DNA of 26,248 nt, taken from assembly GCF_001186125.1 (NCBI RefSeq), contig NW_014040131.1, positions 9,050-35,297 on the forward strand. The letters are read 5' to 3'. Each line of letters begins with the position of its first letter. Within the stretch, counting starts at the first letter, position 1. A model generated the notes under the pieces. That model worked only from the letters and a program-made list of their open reading frames with translations. It did no database searches and was not told where the DNA came from. The translations under genes and the position numbers were made by a program. Origin of the DNA: Sphaeroforma arctica JP610 (Eukaryota; Opisthokonta; Ichthyosporea; Ichthyophonida). Below are positions 10,554 through 20,890 of the stretch, in pieces.

Positions 10554-10880
10554 AAATATATATATATATATATATATATACTATTACTATTACTATTATC
10601 ATTATTATTGTTATTACTATAATTATTAATATTTATTATATATATATATATACATATATATATATACACACACACACACACATAAATATATATATATATA
10701 TAATATAATAAAATATATACATATACATAATATATATATATTATACATATATAATTGTTATTATATATTATAATATATATATATATTATTATATATATAT
10801 ATATATATATACATACATATATATATATTATATATTATAGGTATATATATATATATAGATGTATATATCTATATATGTAT
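10554..10880. repeat. Long compound TA/TTA/CA microsatellite block
   Basis: Interrupted (TA)n, an (ATT)n/(CTATTA)n part at about 10580-10640, a short (CA)n at about 10666-10681, then more (TA)n to about 10860. The Tyr/Ile-rich frames on both strands are repeat artefacts. Confidence 0.92.
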
Positions 10881-11224
10881 TCATGTATTCAAGGTGAGTT
10901 TGCCATACCCGACAAACAGTTTAACCCAATCGCTCATTCAGTATCCTCAGCTAAACTTACAGCTTTGCGGAAGTAAGCACTAGCGATGATAGGCCTTGAA
11001 ATACTGAGAGAGGATTTAAAGTCATATTGCACATATTCCATTTCACGACTCAGTTCAAAAGAAGATGTTCGGTCTCCGTTGACCGGTTTAGCAAATCCAT
11101 TGAATCAGTTACAACCTTGCTGCCATCCAAACCAAACACATGCTTTTGCCTTGATCATCACCAACTCTATGCAAGAAAATGCCCAGCCCCCATCCTGCGT
11201 CGAATATTACTCGATCTAGTAACA

Positions 11225-11440
11225 AAACATTACATAATTACGAGACCTATAGGTATTCTAATAATAGCACACTACATAATTGCGACACCTGCAGGTATTC
11301 TAATGATAGCACACTACATACTTGCGACACCTATAGGTATTCTGATAAAAGCACACTACATACTTGCGATACCTGTAGAAAAAAATTGCATACTTGCGAC
11401 ACCTATAGGAATTCTAATAATAGCGCACTACATACGTTGA
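11225..11440. repeat. 42-bp minisatellite between MRPS9 and the KCS gene
   Basis: About five tandem copies of a 42-bp unit (acactacatacttgcgacac followed by ctataggtattctaataatagc), with one copy disturbed by an A-run. Because 42 is a multiple of three, two forward frames stay open and encode 14-residue hydrophobic or polar repeats. That openness is expected from the period and is not evidence of a gene. Confidence 0.85.
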
Positions 11441-12226
11441 ACAAGACCACGAACTACTACAACAGGCCACCTGGGTTGTGCCTCTTCCAGGATGAACGAC
11501 GAGTGCAGTCCATAGTAGATACATTTAATGTATGTGTCACATATAGATAAATGTGTGTGTCACTCATATAAAAATATTATATATGCTTATCAATACAGAA
11601 CCAATCGACACGTTTTCTCGTTGTGTCGCTCAAAATAGATGCAGGTGATATGCTGTTCGGTACAGAATCAATCAAAACAAGGCTCGACTTGTAAACGATA
11701 CGTATATCTATACTTGTGGCTTACAGTGCATGTATCGCAGCCATGCACATACTAGTGCTTTCGCATTTTAAATCTCACCATTCAACCGTACCACTGAATA
11801 CAAGGACCCGTGCTTGTTCCATACAGGATGCTTTATATATATATTTATATATTAGATATATACCACGTGTCCCATCAGATAGACACATGGCCTGATGTTC
11901 GGCTCCTGCAGATTCGTTTATTCATGCCGTACCATAGCTACGCACGTTTTCGCCCACACAACTAAATCAAATTAAAACATGTCCACATACCCTATACTAA
12001 ATTTGGAGTCACGTACACGTACACGCACACAGACACAGACACCCACTCTTCACTGGCCATCCATACACCCTAGCGTATCGTGCGAGTGTACATGTGTGTG
12101 TATGCACGTACAACTCCATACACTAGCGTCCCTCTCATAGGCTAGCTTGCCCGTCCACATCCTTCCGACACATGCATATTTACCCCCCCCCAGCACACGC
12201 GTGCACAACCTTCCTCAGTATGCGCT
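11441..12226. other. 3' flank of the KCS gene, with a candidate poly(A) signal
   Basis: On the minus strand an AATAAA hexamer lies at 11922-11917 (plus-strand tttatt), about 305 nt beyond the KCS stop, and could end that transcript. The rest is unique sequence with scattered CA-rich strings and no credible coding frame. Confidence 0.5.
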
Positions 12227-13804
12227 TTAATAGTCGGTCCCAGTCTTGGGCAGCGTGCGCCTCGCCTTCCACACAGCCGAGTTGCATTTAAAGCCTGAAC
12301 CAAACGCAATCTGCCACACCTGGTCACCCTTCTTCATACGACCGTCGCACTCCATAAACTCCAACTCGTACCTGGGTATTGCGGGACATTGCGGGATGGA
12401 CAAATAAGGTAAGCACAATGAAAAAATACCTGTGCATGTGTGTGTGTGGTGGGGCGGGGGGGGAGGTCATACTACTTGTTGGTAGTCGTATGGCTATGAC
12501 AGTACCAGGTACTAATACAAATCCTAATACCCGTGAGATGTATAGTAAGTAGCAGTTCACCTGCAGTCATTGCCGACCGCACTCGAATCCCCAACGTCTA
12601 TGGACAGTACTATACCTCTAACTAATACAATCCACAAAACCCTATGCGCCTGGGGGAATTAGACTGGGCAGTGACGGTGTGTAGGGAGGATGACTTGCTG
12701 TATTTAGTCGGTCAAGTGATAGTCATGCTAGACCAAGCAGGCATACCTGCGACAAACACATGGCTACACGCACCACCACCTTCAGAGACACCACGCCTCA
12801 CACACACACGCGGGACTACCAGTAAACACCCAACACCCAGCACACAGCGATACAAGCCATGAACCCTAAAACATAAGCACCACACAACAGCATGGACGAG
12901 GTGCAGTGTAACCTAGCAACCACCGACATACCACACAGACGCCGACGATGTATTGCCAAAGCGGTACAGCGCAAAGCGGGACGGCTCGCAATCGTACTGA
13001 CTCAGTGCCAGGACTTCCTCGAGGGTATCAATCACCGCACGACCACCCGTGTGAATGGCAAAGTGCTCCACAGCCCCCTTGAAATTGGGCAAGTACGGTT
13101 TCACACCGGTCTGTTTGAGCCATTTGCGCTGCACAAAGTTCCAGACAAACTTGATCTGCTCAGACCAGGGCAGGATGAGTGGCCCCAGCGTGGTGATGTT
13201 TTGTCGCAGGGCTACGCCTGACACGTCCATAATCTTTTTGGACAGGCGCACCCCCACCGTACCGTCGCTGTCCTCGGCCTGGTAGACGGACTCGTACGCG
13301 AGGTCAGAGGCACCTTGGTGTGTTCTGCAGGCGTGCGTACGTTCATGGCGAAGGTGCTGGTGTGAGTGTGTGAGTGTGTGGTATATTTGCATACAAGCTA
13401 GTGGATACGTACTGTTTAGATACGGCCATTGCAACAGTTTTCATGCAAGTACAAGAGAGAACGTAACAGTATATGTATGTGTGTATATATGTCTACGACG
13501 TGTTTAATATAGGTAAAAAGAAACTGTCTTGGGAGGAATCTACACGTGTAGGCGTGCAAGGGTATGATTTCATATGCCATACATGCCAATTTCAAGAACC
13601 CCACCTAGCATCACTTATGTAATTCCTTGTGTCGACGTTCAGCAACACTTAAAAGTTTATGTACGATATGTCTTGTTAAAAAGAATATATATATATATAT
13701 ATATATATTTTTTTACTTATACACATGTGTACATACTCTCTCTCACACACGCACATATATATATATATATGTATATAAAGTTTTACTATACACATGTGTA
13801 CATA

Positions 13805-13857
<53 letters not shown>

Positions 13858-15177
13858 TATATACACATGTGTACACCCTACACACACTCACACACACTAC
13901 ATATATATATATATAATTTTACTTATACACATGTGTACACACACCACACACACACACATATATATATATATCTACATATATATATATATAACAGATGACA
14001 CATTTATATGACAATTCTCGAACGCAGAAAAGTACTTATTTTAAAAACATCACTACGGTGTGTGGGACGAGATCACCCCAATACACTGTCAATGCCAAGG
14101 ATGTTACATCATATACCTGACAGTGTGCTGTAGCTCATACTTCGCACGTGAGCTATCCCTGGATTTGTTGCTGAGCAGAATAGCGGCCCCACCCATTCGG
14201 AAGAGCGTGTTGGTCAGCAACATGGACTTCTGTCTGCCCAGATACCAATTCTGTGTGATATTCTCAGTGCTCAAGATCAAGCAGTTAACATTTCTGTGTA
14301 CCTGGAGTAGATCCTTGGCCAGGTCTACGGAGATTAAACCGGCGGAGCATCCCATACCAGACAGATTGTAGGTTTTCACATCATGTCGCATCTTGAATTT
14401 GTTGACCACCATCGCACTCATGGACGGTGTAGGGCTGAACAAACTACAGTTTACAATCAGGATGTCAATGTTCTCGGGCTTGATCTGTTGCTTATCCAGA
14501 AGAGACTGTACAACGGTATACAACACCTCCTCAGCTTCCGCACGGGCCGTTGCCATTGACAACACATCGCTCTGCTTCTTTCCTTCGGCAATCTGCTTTG
14601 CTTTGAAGAAACTATCGGGCACAGCTGTATTGGGTCCCAATCCAGTGTGTTTACAGAGTTTCTCTTGGAATTCAAGACTTTCTTGACTGAATACACCAGC
14701 AGCACGCGATAGCTCCATGAAAGTCTCGGGCGAGCACGAATATTCGGGCGGAGCTTTGTACGTAGCAAAGTCAAGGATGTATACAGGTTTTGTACGGTTC
14801 ATGAGGTACATGCATTGGATAAACACCACAGCACAGCCAAAGAACACGGCTGCGTACTCCACAGTCACATCAGGAGTGTCTGGGATGAGGTTGTACTCAG
14901 TGTAGTGTGTAACGAACAAGCCAAGCAATACAGCAGAGACACTAGTAGCTACCATTCGTGATCCCAGTGGGTTGTACTTGTGGAATCCGAGCATGATGTC
15001 CCTCCAGGATACGACAAACTCACCACTGTTGTACGTTTGTCTAACTCTGTCCCATGCCAATCTGGTGGTCTCTACAATCGATGAGAGCGATCCAGAGCGT
15101 TTTAAGCGGGGACTATCATCCTCTACCTTCTCCTCTGAGAAAGGCTTGGCCTCATCCTTCTTGGTAATGTCCGACAT
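12227..15177 (-). CDS. KCS: FAE1-type 3-ketoacyl-CoA synthase (very-long-chain fatty acid elongase), 3 exons
   Basis: Condensing enzyme of the endoplasmic-reticulum elongase: it joins malonyl-CoA to a long acyl-CoA to give a 3-ketoacyl-CoA. Minus-strand exons are 15177-14117, 13324-12932 and 12371-12227; both introns are GT-AG, phases join, and the product is 532 aa (plant KCS about 500). Two N-terminal membrane segments lie at about residues 74-92 and 106-126, followed by the FAE1/CUT1 thiolase-like domain. Cys277 sits in GMGCSAG, His445 in [11 protein letters not shown] and Asn478 in RFGNTSSAS. Their spacings (168 and 33 residues) equal those of the Arabidopsis FAE1 triad C223/H391/N424. 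The C-terminal [13 protein letters not shown] motif is present. The start is the ATG at 15177; three codons upstream only a TTG is in frame. Unrelated to animal/fungal ELOVL/ELO elongases. Substrate chain length cannot be read from the sequence. Confidence 0.95.
13685..13992. repeat. Compound TA/CA/CT array with four copies of a palindrome, in KCS intron 1
   Basis: Four irregular units of about 70 bp each combine (TA)n, a tact-tatacacatgtgtaca string and (CT)n or (CA)n. The 12-bp perfect palindrome tacacatgtgta recurs at 13720, 13789, 13862 and 13926. Forward frames translate only to low-complexity Tyr-Ile/His-Thr runs. Confidence 0.88.
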
Positions 15178-16490
15178 GCTGTGCAATGTAGATGTTGCAC
15201 TTGGTCACGTTGAAGTGTATGGTGGTACAACCTCGGGTAATGCTGGATCGACCGTCTGCGTGCTTTGCTGGACCAGAGTGTACTGCTGTCTCCGTAGATA
15301 TATGTTGGTGTACGTTTCCAAGAGTTCAAAGTTACTCGGTTCTAAACTCTGATTCAAAAGGGTCCCTATGGCTCACGCAATAGCACCCGCACTCAGAGTC
15401 ACTTTCAGACTTTCAGTGTATCAAAATAAAAATACAAACAAATCTTCCAAAAGTTCCAACACCTCTCTACTCTAAATAATCAAACGATCCCAGCAATGCA
15501 GGTTTCCCCTTTTTATTTTTGCTGCAGAAGAGTCGTTGTCAGCTGAGGTGCTCCCAACACTCACACCAGCCAATGACTCATCCTTTGATACTTGATAGTG
15601 AGTGCTACTCTTGTTCTACGTAGTCCTGATAGAAAGGCTATCCCGCCCAACCGGCCCTCGGTGGTACTCTAGGTATACCCATGACATCGTGTTGTTGTGG
15701 GGGTTGGTATTGAAAAATTTGACACGTGACAGAATATTCATTTAAAAAAAAAAGCTTGTGACACCGGCGAAATCAGAAATAAGTAGTGAATAGAGCACTG
15801 CGCATTTTCATTGGGCGATTAAAAACTGTCATATAATAAATCAATAGAATCATTGATCAAAACAGAGACAATATTTTGTTTTAGAACATTTCGATACGCT
15901 GCAAAGCAGAGGTTCAATAACACTGTTATATTGCACATATAGTCGGCGTGTGCAAATAGGAATCGTTCGGGAATAGCATTAAATCTGCCTCGTGCGGTGA
16001 AGTCGGTTGATAGTCATGTGATGCAGTTCCCAACGTGCAAACTGCAAATTACATACAGTGCACGGAGTGCATCCCTAACATTTCTCTGGAACAAATTGCT
16101 TTTGGTATTCCAAGATGTCACTCTCACCGATCCTGACAATGTTACCATAGCGGCAGACTATCTGTGTATAGGTGCTTATCCCTTGATAGTATCATACTAA
16201 CAATCTCTGATGAGAAGGAGACGGTCTGTATTTTCCACGAGGAATACCAACTGGATATCACACCAGATATAACAAGAAAAAGGGGCTTAAGATCGTCCCG
16301 AATGTCTTGAGTCCTATTAAATAAATTGATTTCGCTGGGGCCCAGAGCACAGAGCTAGTTCAATCTTGTTCCGATATCTTGCTAGGGTATGAACAACATA
16401 AACATAGGACATTAAGATTATCTGCAGACGACACGCACATCTGTGTAGTGCAAAATCTCATATAAGAACACGCATGTCTGTGTACGCGTA
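15178..16490. other. Intergenic region upstream of KCS
   Basis: Unique sequence that should hold the KCS 5' UTR and promoter (minus strand). A perfect 10-bp inverted repeat, ttggtattcc at 16102 and ggaataccaa at 16241, flanks about 130 bp. An open frame of 67 codons at 15997-16200 resembles nothing I know and has no supporting context. Confidence 0.55.
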
Positions 16491-16497
16491 CGTGTAC

Positions 16498-17275
16498 ACA
16501 CATATATATATATGGATATAGATATATGTATGATATATCACTATATACATCAATACAATCAAGAGAGAACACAAATGTGAATATATATGACTTTGCAATC
16601 ATCAATATATATATATATATATATATACTAACACACATATTTATACATACTATATCATATATATATATGTATACTGTACACACACAAATATATATATATA
16701 TAGTATGATCCACAAACGAATAAACATCTACTTTACGATGAAATATACATTTAATATATGTTTGAGATGTCCACCATTATATTAAATGTATTGTTCATTA
16801 ACGTATAACGCAGAAAATATGTAAATATATGTATATGTCCATGTTTTTAAGCATCAAGACATACGTGCCAAAATATATATCCACATATATATATATATTC
16901 ATACGGCCATAACATACATTTGCATTTGCAATACATATTATATATATTATATTTATATACAAATACATATATATATAATATTTATGTGCATACAGATAAG
17001 GCACACACGTACACACACGCATATATATAGACCTATATATACATATACATATATATTGATATACATATACATACATATATAAGGCATGTCCATATATTTA
17101 TAAATACACGTGTACATGTGTACACACAGTATATATGCATGAACATATATACATATATACATCCATACACACACACATAAATAAATATATATATATATGA
17201 ATATAAATATAAATATAAATTATATATATGTATATTACTATAGATACCTAAATATATATATATATATATATACAA
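16498..17275. repeat. Long AT-rich microsatellite region
   Basis: Interrupted (TA)n, (TATACA)n and (AAATAT)n sequence over nearly 800 bp, with several short CA tracts. The long minus-strand frames here are Tyr/Ile/Cys-rich translations of the repeat and are rejected as genes. Confidence 0.9.
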
Positions 17276-17327
17276 CACTGTTCAAACTTCAGAAGGCTAA
17301 GATAATGCAAGATGCAAGCAAATCCAT

Positions 17328-17690
17328 TTGCAGCTGTCCCATTCATCGACTCCTTTAAGATTTCAATGTCGACAGAGGATTCTTCATACTGATATTGGTT
17401 CACAAAAGCCAAAATTTAGATCACGCAACGCCACCGTATATTATAAATCCAGAAAAACGCTCCCATTTTCGTCTGGCCTCATTCATTGTTACCTTTGCGG
17501 AGAGTCCTTCAATCCGAATTTGATAACAATCTGAATTGTTCTGTGTGCCATTGTTATGTCACGTTAACAAAAAAGCGCTTCTACGGACGCAAATTGGCAT
17601 ATCCATCACCTCTGTGCACCGAAACTTTACTCTACGTGTCTCATGAGTATTATGTATTTGGCAGGGAATCCGATACTTAAAATTAACCTG
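17328..17690 (+). other. Cysteine-pair-containing frames of unknown status
   Basis: Two overlapping plus-strand frames, 17328-17534 and 17486-17680, each carry a Cys-x-x-Cys pair (CYLCG and CSVCHC) separated by roughly 20 codons across the frame change. This could be a decayed host zinc-binding protein or chance. Neither frame has an identifiable start context or splice partners, and I do not recognise a family. Confidence 0.2.
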
Positions 17691-17786
17691 GAATCTGTCT
17701 TTCTTTCTCAAGTTCACGTTAACGATTATTAACCGTCTACTTACGCAAAAGTGCATATCAATATCAGGTGTACACCGAAACTTTAC
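17587..17786. repeat. 44-bp imperfect direct repeat, copies 156 bp apart
   Basis: The segments 17587-17630 and 17743-17786 both begin acgcaaa and end with caccgaaactttac, with several mismatches between. It may be an old local duplication. Confidence 0.6.
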
Positions 17787-17789
17787 CTC

Positions 17790-18556
17790 TAAAGGAAACC
17801 AATTCTATTTTAACATCATCCCGAAAGCATTTCTATAGCCTGAGTCACTAGTAGAGGGGAAAGGAGCTTCTACTGACGAGCAGATCTAAATATCTGTGAT
17901 TGGTATGACACAAGCCTCTACACTTGTATATGCTTTAGGAGTGTTTACCTTGTAGTACATGTCTGATATGACTACTGTGCGTGCCGTGTCCAGATTTTAT
18001 ACCGTCTAAATGCGTCTCTATAGTCTATGCTCTACACGGAGAGACAACCAGAGATTTCCGAAAAGTGCTGTCAACGTCATATTTGCAATTAATTGCGGAG
18101 TTTGATTTTATTTAGGGTATTGGGTTTGTTGTTCAAACGCATGATTCTCATGACGTGATTTCGCGAGTGTGTACAGGAGAAAGGCCGTGGTGTAATAATA
18201 TATCTTCATAAATAAGTTTTTGAATCATGATGATCTGAGTCACCTGACTGTCGGCTATCAGTCATCAGTCTGTCAGTCTGTCAGGCTGTCGAACTATGGC
18301 CTCTGGCCTCTGGGTCGTGGGAAGAAGAAAAGAGGAAAATCCCTCTCTACCTCAGTCCTCACTGCCTGTCATGAATATTTTTGACTTGAATATTAATTAC
18401 GGGGGGTCTACATAGACTCCAGCCACTGAGCCGAGGAGCGAGAGTGCGTGTATTCAATGACATCTTCTAAAAAACAGCATAGTTAAATACAGTTCACAAG
18501 TGAAATCAAATTAGCATAATTACCTGTGTAGTCACTGTTCACACGCTCTTGTTAAC
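17790..18556. other. 5' flank of the prephenate dehydratase gene
   Basis: Unique sequence with no credible gene. A short degenerate ctgtcagt-type repeat lies at about 18242-18292. The promoter and 5' UTR of the dehydratase gene should be here, but no core element is clear. Confidence 0.5.
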
Positions 18557-19654
18557 ATGGCTCGCGAAACTAGCGCCTCCCGACTGACACCTAGGAATAC
18601 TATCCCACCCTTGCAGACTTCCAACAACGCCAATGTCTCTGCAGTAAACACTTCAACACCGGCCACACACAATCGCACACACATTTCACACACAAGTTAT
18701 AGTAACAATACAAATATGAACACGGGGGCTAGTAGTGGCTGTGCCGAGGACGAGACGATTGCATACTGGGGTAGTGAGGGATGCTATTCTGAGCGTGCAG
18801 CCAAGTCGTTCATGCACGCGAACTTGAAACCAGGCACGCAGTCTTGGGAAACTCGCTCGTTTATGTTGTTGGATCGGTTGATGGAAGCCGTTAGTACAGG
18901 AGAATGCAGTCTGGCTGTGCTGCCCATTGAGAACTCAATTACCGGCACATTTCATCAGGTGTTAGATTTACTTACAAAGCACGAGGTGAACATCGTGGGT
19001 GAGACAATCGCACATGATGATGCGTGTTTGATGGCGTTGCCAGGGGTTGAATTGAAGGACATCCGCAATGTGTTGTCTCATTCGAGTGTATTAGAGCGAT
19101 GCGAGACTTTTTTACGTAAGGAGGTGCAAGCAGCGCTGACAGCTACAACGGACACAGCCGGTGCTGCTTTGCATATCAAACTGCGAGAGTTGCGCGATAC
19201 AGCGGCAGTTGCTAGCGAGTCAGTTGCTAGACTACACAACTTGAACATACTCGCCAAGGATATAGACACCGGGGACTGTGCGACGAGATACGTGTTTATA
19301 TCTAAGGAGAAGAAGTGTACACTTATTTCTGGTATGTGTAACAAAACTTCAGTGATTATTTCACTGAGAAATCGCCCTGGCGCACTGTTCAAGGCGCTGG
19401 CGTGTTTCGCGCTGCGAGACATCAATGTGGTTAAGTTTGAGAGCCGCCCAAGTAACCGTGCTGGTGCTTTGTATGAGATTACAAGGCCATGGGAGTATGT
19501 CGCGTATGTGGATATCGATGGAAGTTCAGGAGAAGATAAGATCAAGTGTGCAATTGATAATTTGAATGAGTTGGCCCAGAATGTGCGTGTGCTGGGATCG
19601 TATCCGGTGTTTCAGCCGGCACATCCTACTGCATCAGGCCAACGAAGTATTTAA
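18557..19654 (+). CDS. Prephenate (or arogenate) dehydratase with C-terminal ACT domain, single exon
   Basis: Catalyses the decarboxylating dehydration of prephenate to phenylpyruvate (or arogenate to phenylalanine) in phenylalanine synthesis. The 365-aa frame is uninterrupted, ATG to TAA. Residues 1-65 are an Asn/Thr/Ser-rich extension, not a clear targeting peptide. The dehydratase domain spans about 67-248: YWGSEGCYSERAA at the start, PIENSITG (Asn126), TAAVAS (215-220) and the catalytic-Thr segment CATRYVF (Thr243). The ACT domain, about 264-347, has GALFKAL (275) and ESRP (295-298), the two Phe-binding signatures, so feedback inhibition by phenylalanine is likely. Odd points: no introns, unlike every neighbour, and the usual SHPQ(A/P)-x-x-QC motif reads SHSSVLERC (174-182), so the conserved Gln before Cys is Arg. 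Prephenate versus arogenate preference cannot be decided. Animals lack this enzyme; plants, fungi and bacteria have it. Confidence 0.94.
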   Translation: MARETSASRLTPRNTIPPLQTSNNANVSAVNTSTPATHNRTHISHTSYSNNTNMNTGASSGCAEDETIAYWGSEGCYSERAAKSFMHANLKPGTQSWETRSFMLLDRLMEAVSTGECSLAVLPIENSITGTFHQVLDLLTKHEVNIVGETIAHDDACLMALPGVELKDIRNVLSHSSVLERCETFLRKEVQAALTATTDTAGAALHIKLRELRDTAAVASESVARLHNLNILAKDIDTGDCATRYVFISKEKKCTLISGMCNKTSVIISLRNRPGALFKALACFALRDINVVKFESRPSNRAGALYEITRPWEYVAYVDIDGSSGEDKIKCAIDNLNELAQNVRVLGSYPVFQPAHPTASGQRSI

Positions 19655-20890
19655 ATAGCTGCATACCCATTTCATGCGCAAGTTCCTGTGTGAATTTCGC
19701 AAGGTATGAAAATATTAGTTTAGTGCTCTTTCTTGGTCAGTGGAATACGTAGGAATTGCCTTCGACAGCGTACAATATATAAAATATAAATAATTAGGTC
19801 TGGTTGGCATAATTTATAAATTGCGTAATCGGGCCTCGGACCATTGCCCCGACACTAGGAAATATTTTGCGGTTGCAAAGCAAGTGTGCCTCTTTCAGCT
19901 CACATGATGGGTCTATTTTGAGATCATTTATATATATATATATATATCATCATCATCATCATCATCATCACTTACTATTGTATTGTATGTGTATATGTAG
20001 ATAGGTGTAGTATCTATTATGTAGTTTCAAAATTGATGAAGTGTTCTATTCACATTGGAACTTGGACCTATTCAATACCACGATCCTTTAATATTGATCT
20101 GTCGAAATTTGGTTCCGTCAGACTATCTACGAAGCTGATATGCTGCCAAAGTACTGGCATTTTAAATAAATGTTTTCTTCACTGGCTCAAGAGGCCGAGT
20201 GTATGTAAAAATATTGTAATGGACGGCCACACCATTCCTACGGATATCCTAACCCATGCGCACCATACACCTAAGAGTGCTTTTGTTTATAAATGACTAT
20301 GAACTTCATGAACAAAAATTCATTCTCTTTTACCAATAAATGTAAAAAAAATAGATTTCGGCCCAAGTTTCCATTCGTCTGCCCAGACTCCAGAGAGAGA
20401 GAGAGAGAAACTTGATATATTTACTCTCGAGAGCCAATCCAGAGAGGGCTATGGATTGTGTCTGACTGACAGACTGTGGGGTGGGGAAGGGTAAAAAGAA
20501 TCTACCAATGATATTTTAGTTAATCCGATTTTAAGATTGGCTGAGTCAATTGAAGATGAACAATTTGTAGTTTTCACTAATAATATTACAGAGTATTTGA
20601 GTTGTACAGTATATTTACGCATGACTGTGTTTTTTTCAGAAGCAAACTGAAATATCCATCAATAACAAATCCTTTTAAGTTCTCCTAAATATGCCTAATC
20701 CTGAAAAATCAAAGGTCAACAAAAGTAAAAACAAAATCCCAACAAAACTGTCGATACATCTTTTTACGTGTCTGCGTGTTTTTATGTAGGCCATATTCAA
20801 CGTGTGCCTGGTGCACGACATACTATTCAAACACAGGTATCGCACTGTATAATCGCTATCTGCATCCAAGTCTCTCAAGTTATAAAAAGG
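19655..20890. other. Intergenic region between the dehydratase and DcpS genes
   Basis: It holds a (TA)n-(TCA)n microsatellite at about 19928-19972, an (AG)n run at about 20393-20407, and AATAAA hexamers at about 20165 and 20335, the second followed by an A-run. The dehydratase 3' end may lie at one of these hexamers, though both are over 500 nt from its stop. An 87-codon frame at 20033-20296 is unrecognised and unsupported. Confidence 0.5.

Noticed and set aside
12913-13285. Plus-strand frames of up to 109 codons
   Set aside because: Antisense to KCS exon 2, which carries the catalytic His and Asn.
13574-14011. 145-codon Tyr/Ile/His-rich frame
   Set aside because: Inside KCS intron 1 and made of microsatellite.
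15178-18556. Mobile element or viral relic in the largest intergenic region
   Set aside because: No terminal repeats, target-site duplications or transposase, integrase or polymerase motifs were seen in any frame.
19078-19545. 155-codon minus-strand frame opposite the dehydratase
   Set aside because: Antisense shadow of the dehydratase and ACT coding sequence.
20033-20296. 87-codon frame between the dehydratase and DcpS
   Set aside because: No motif, no neighbours in phase and no recognisable family.
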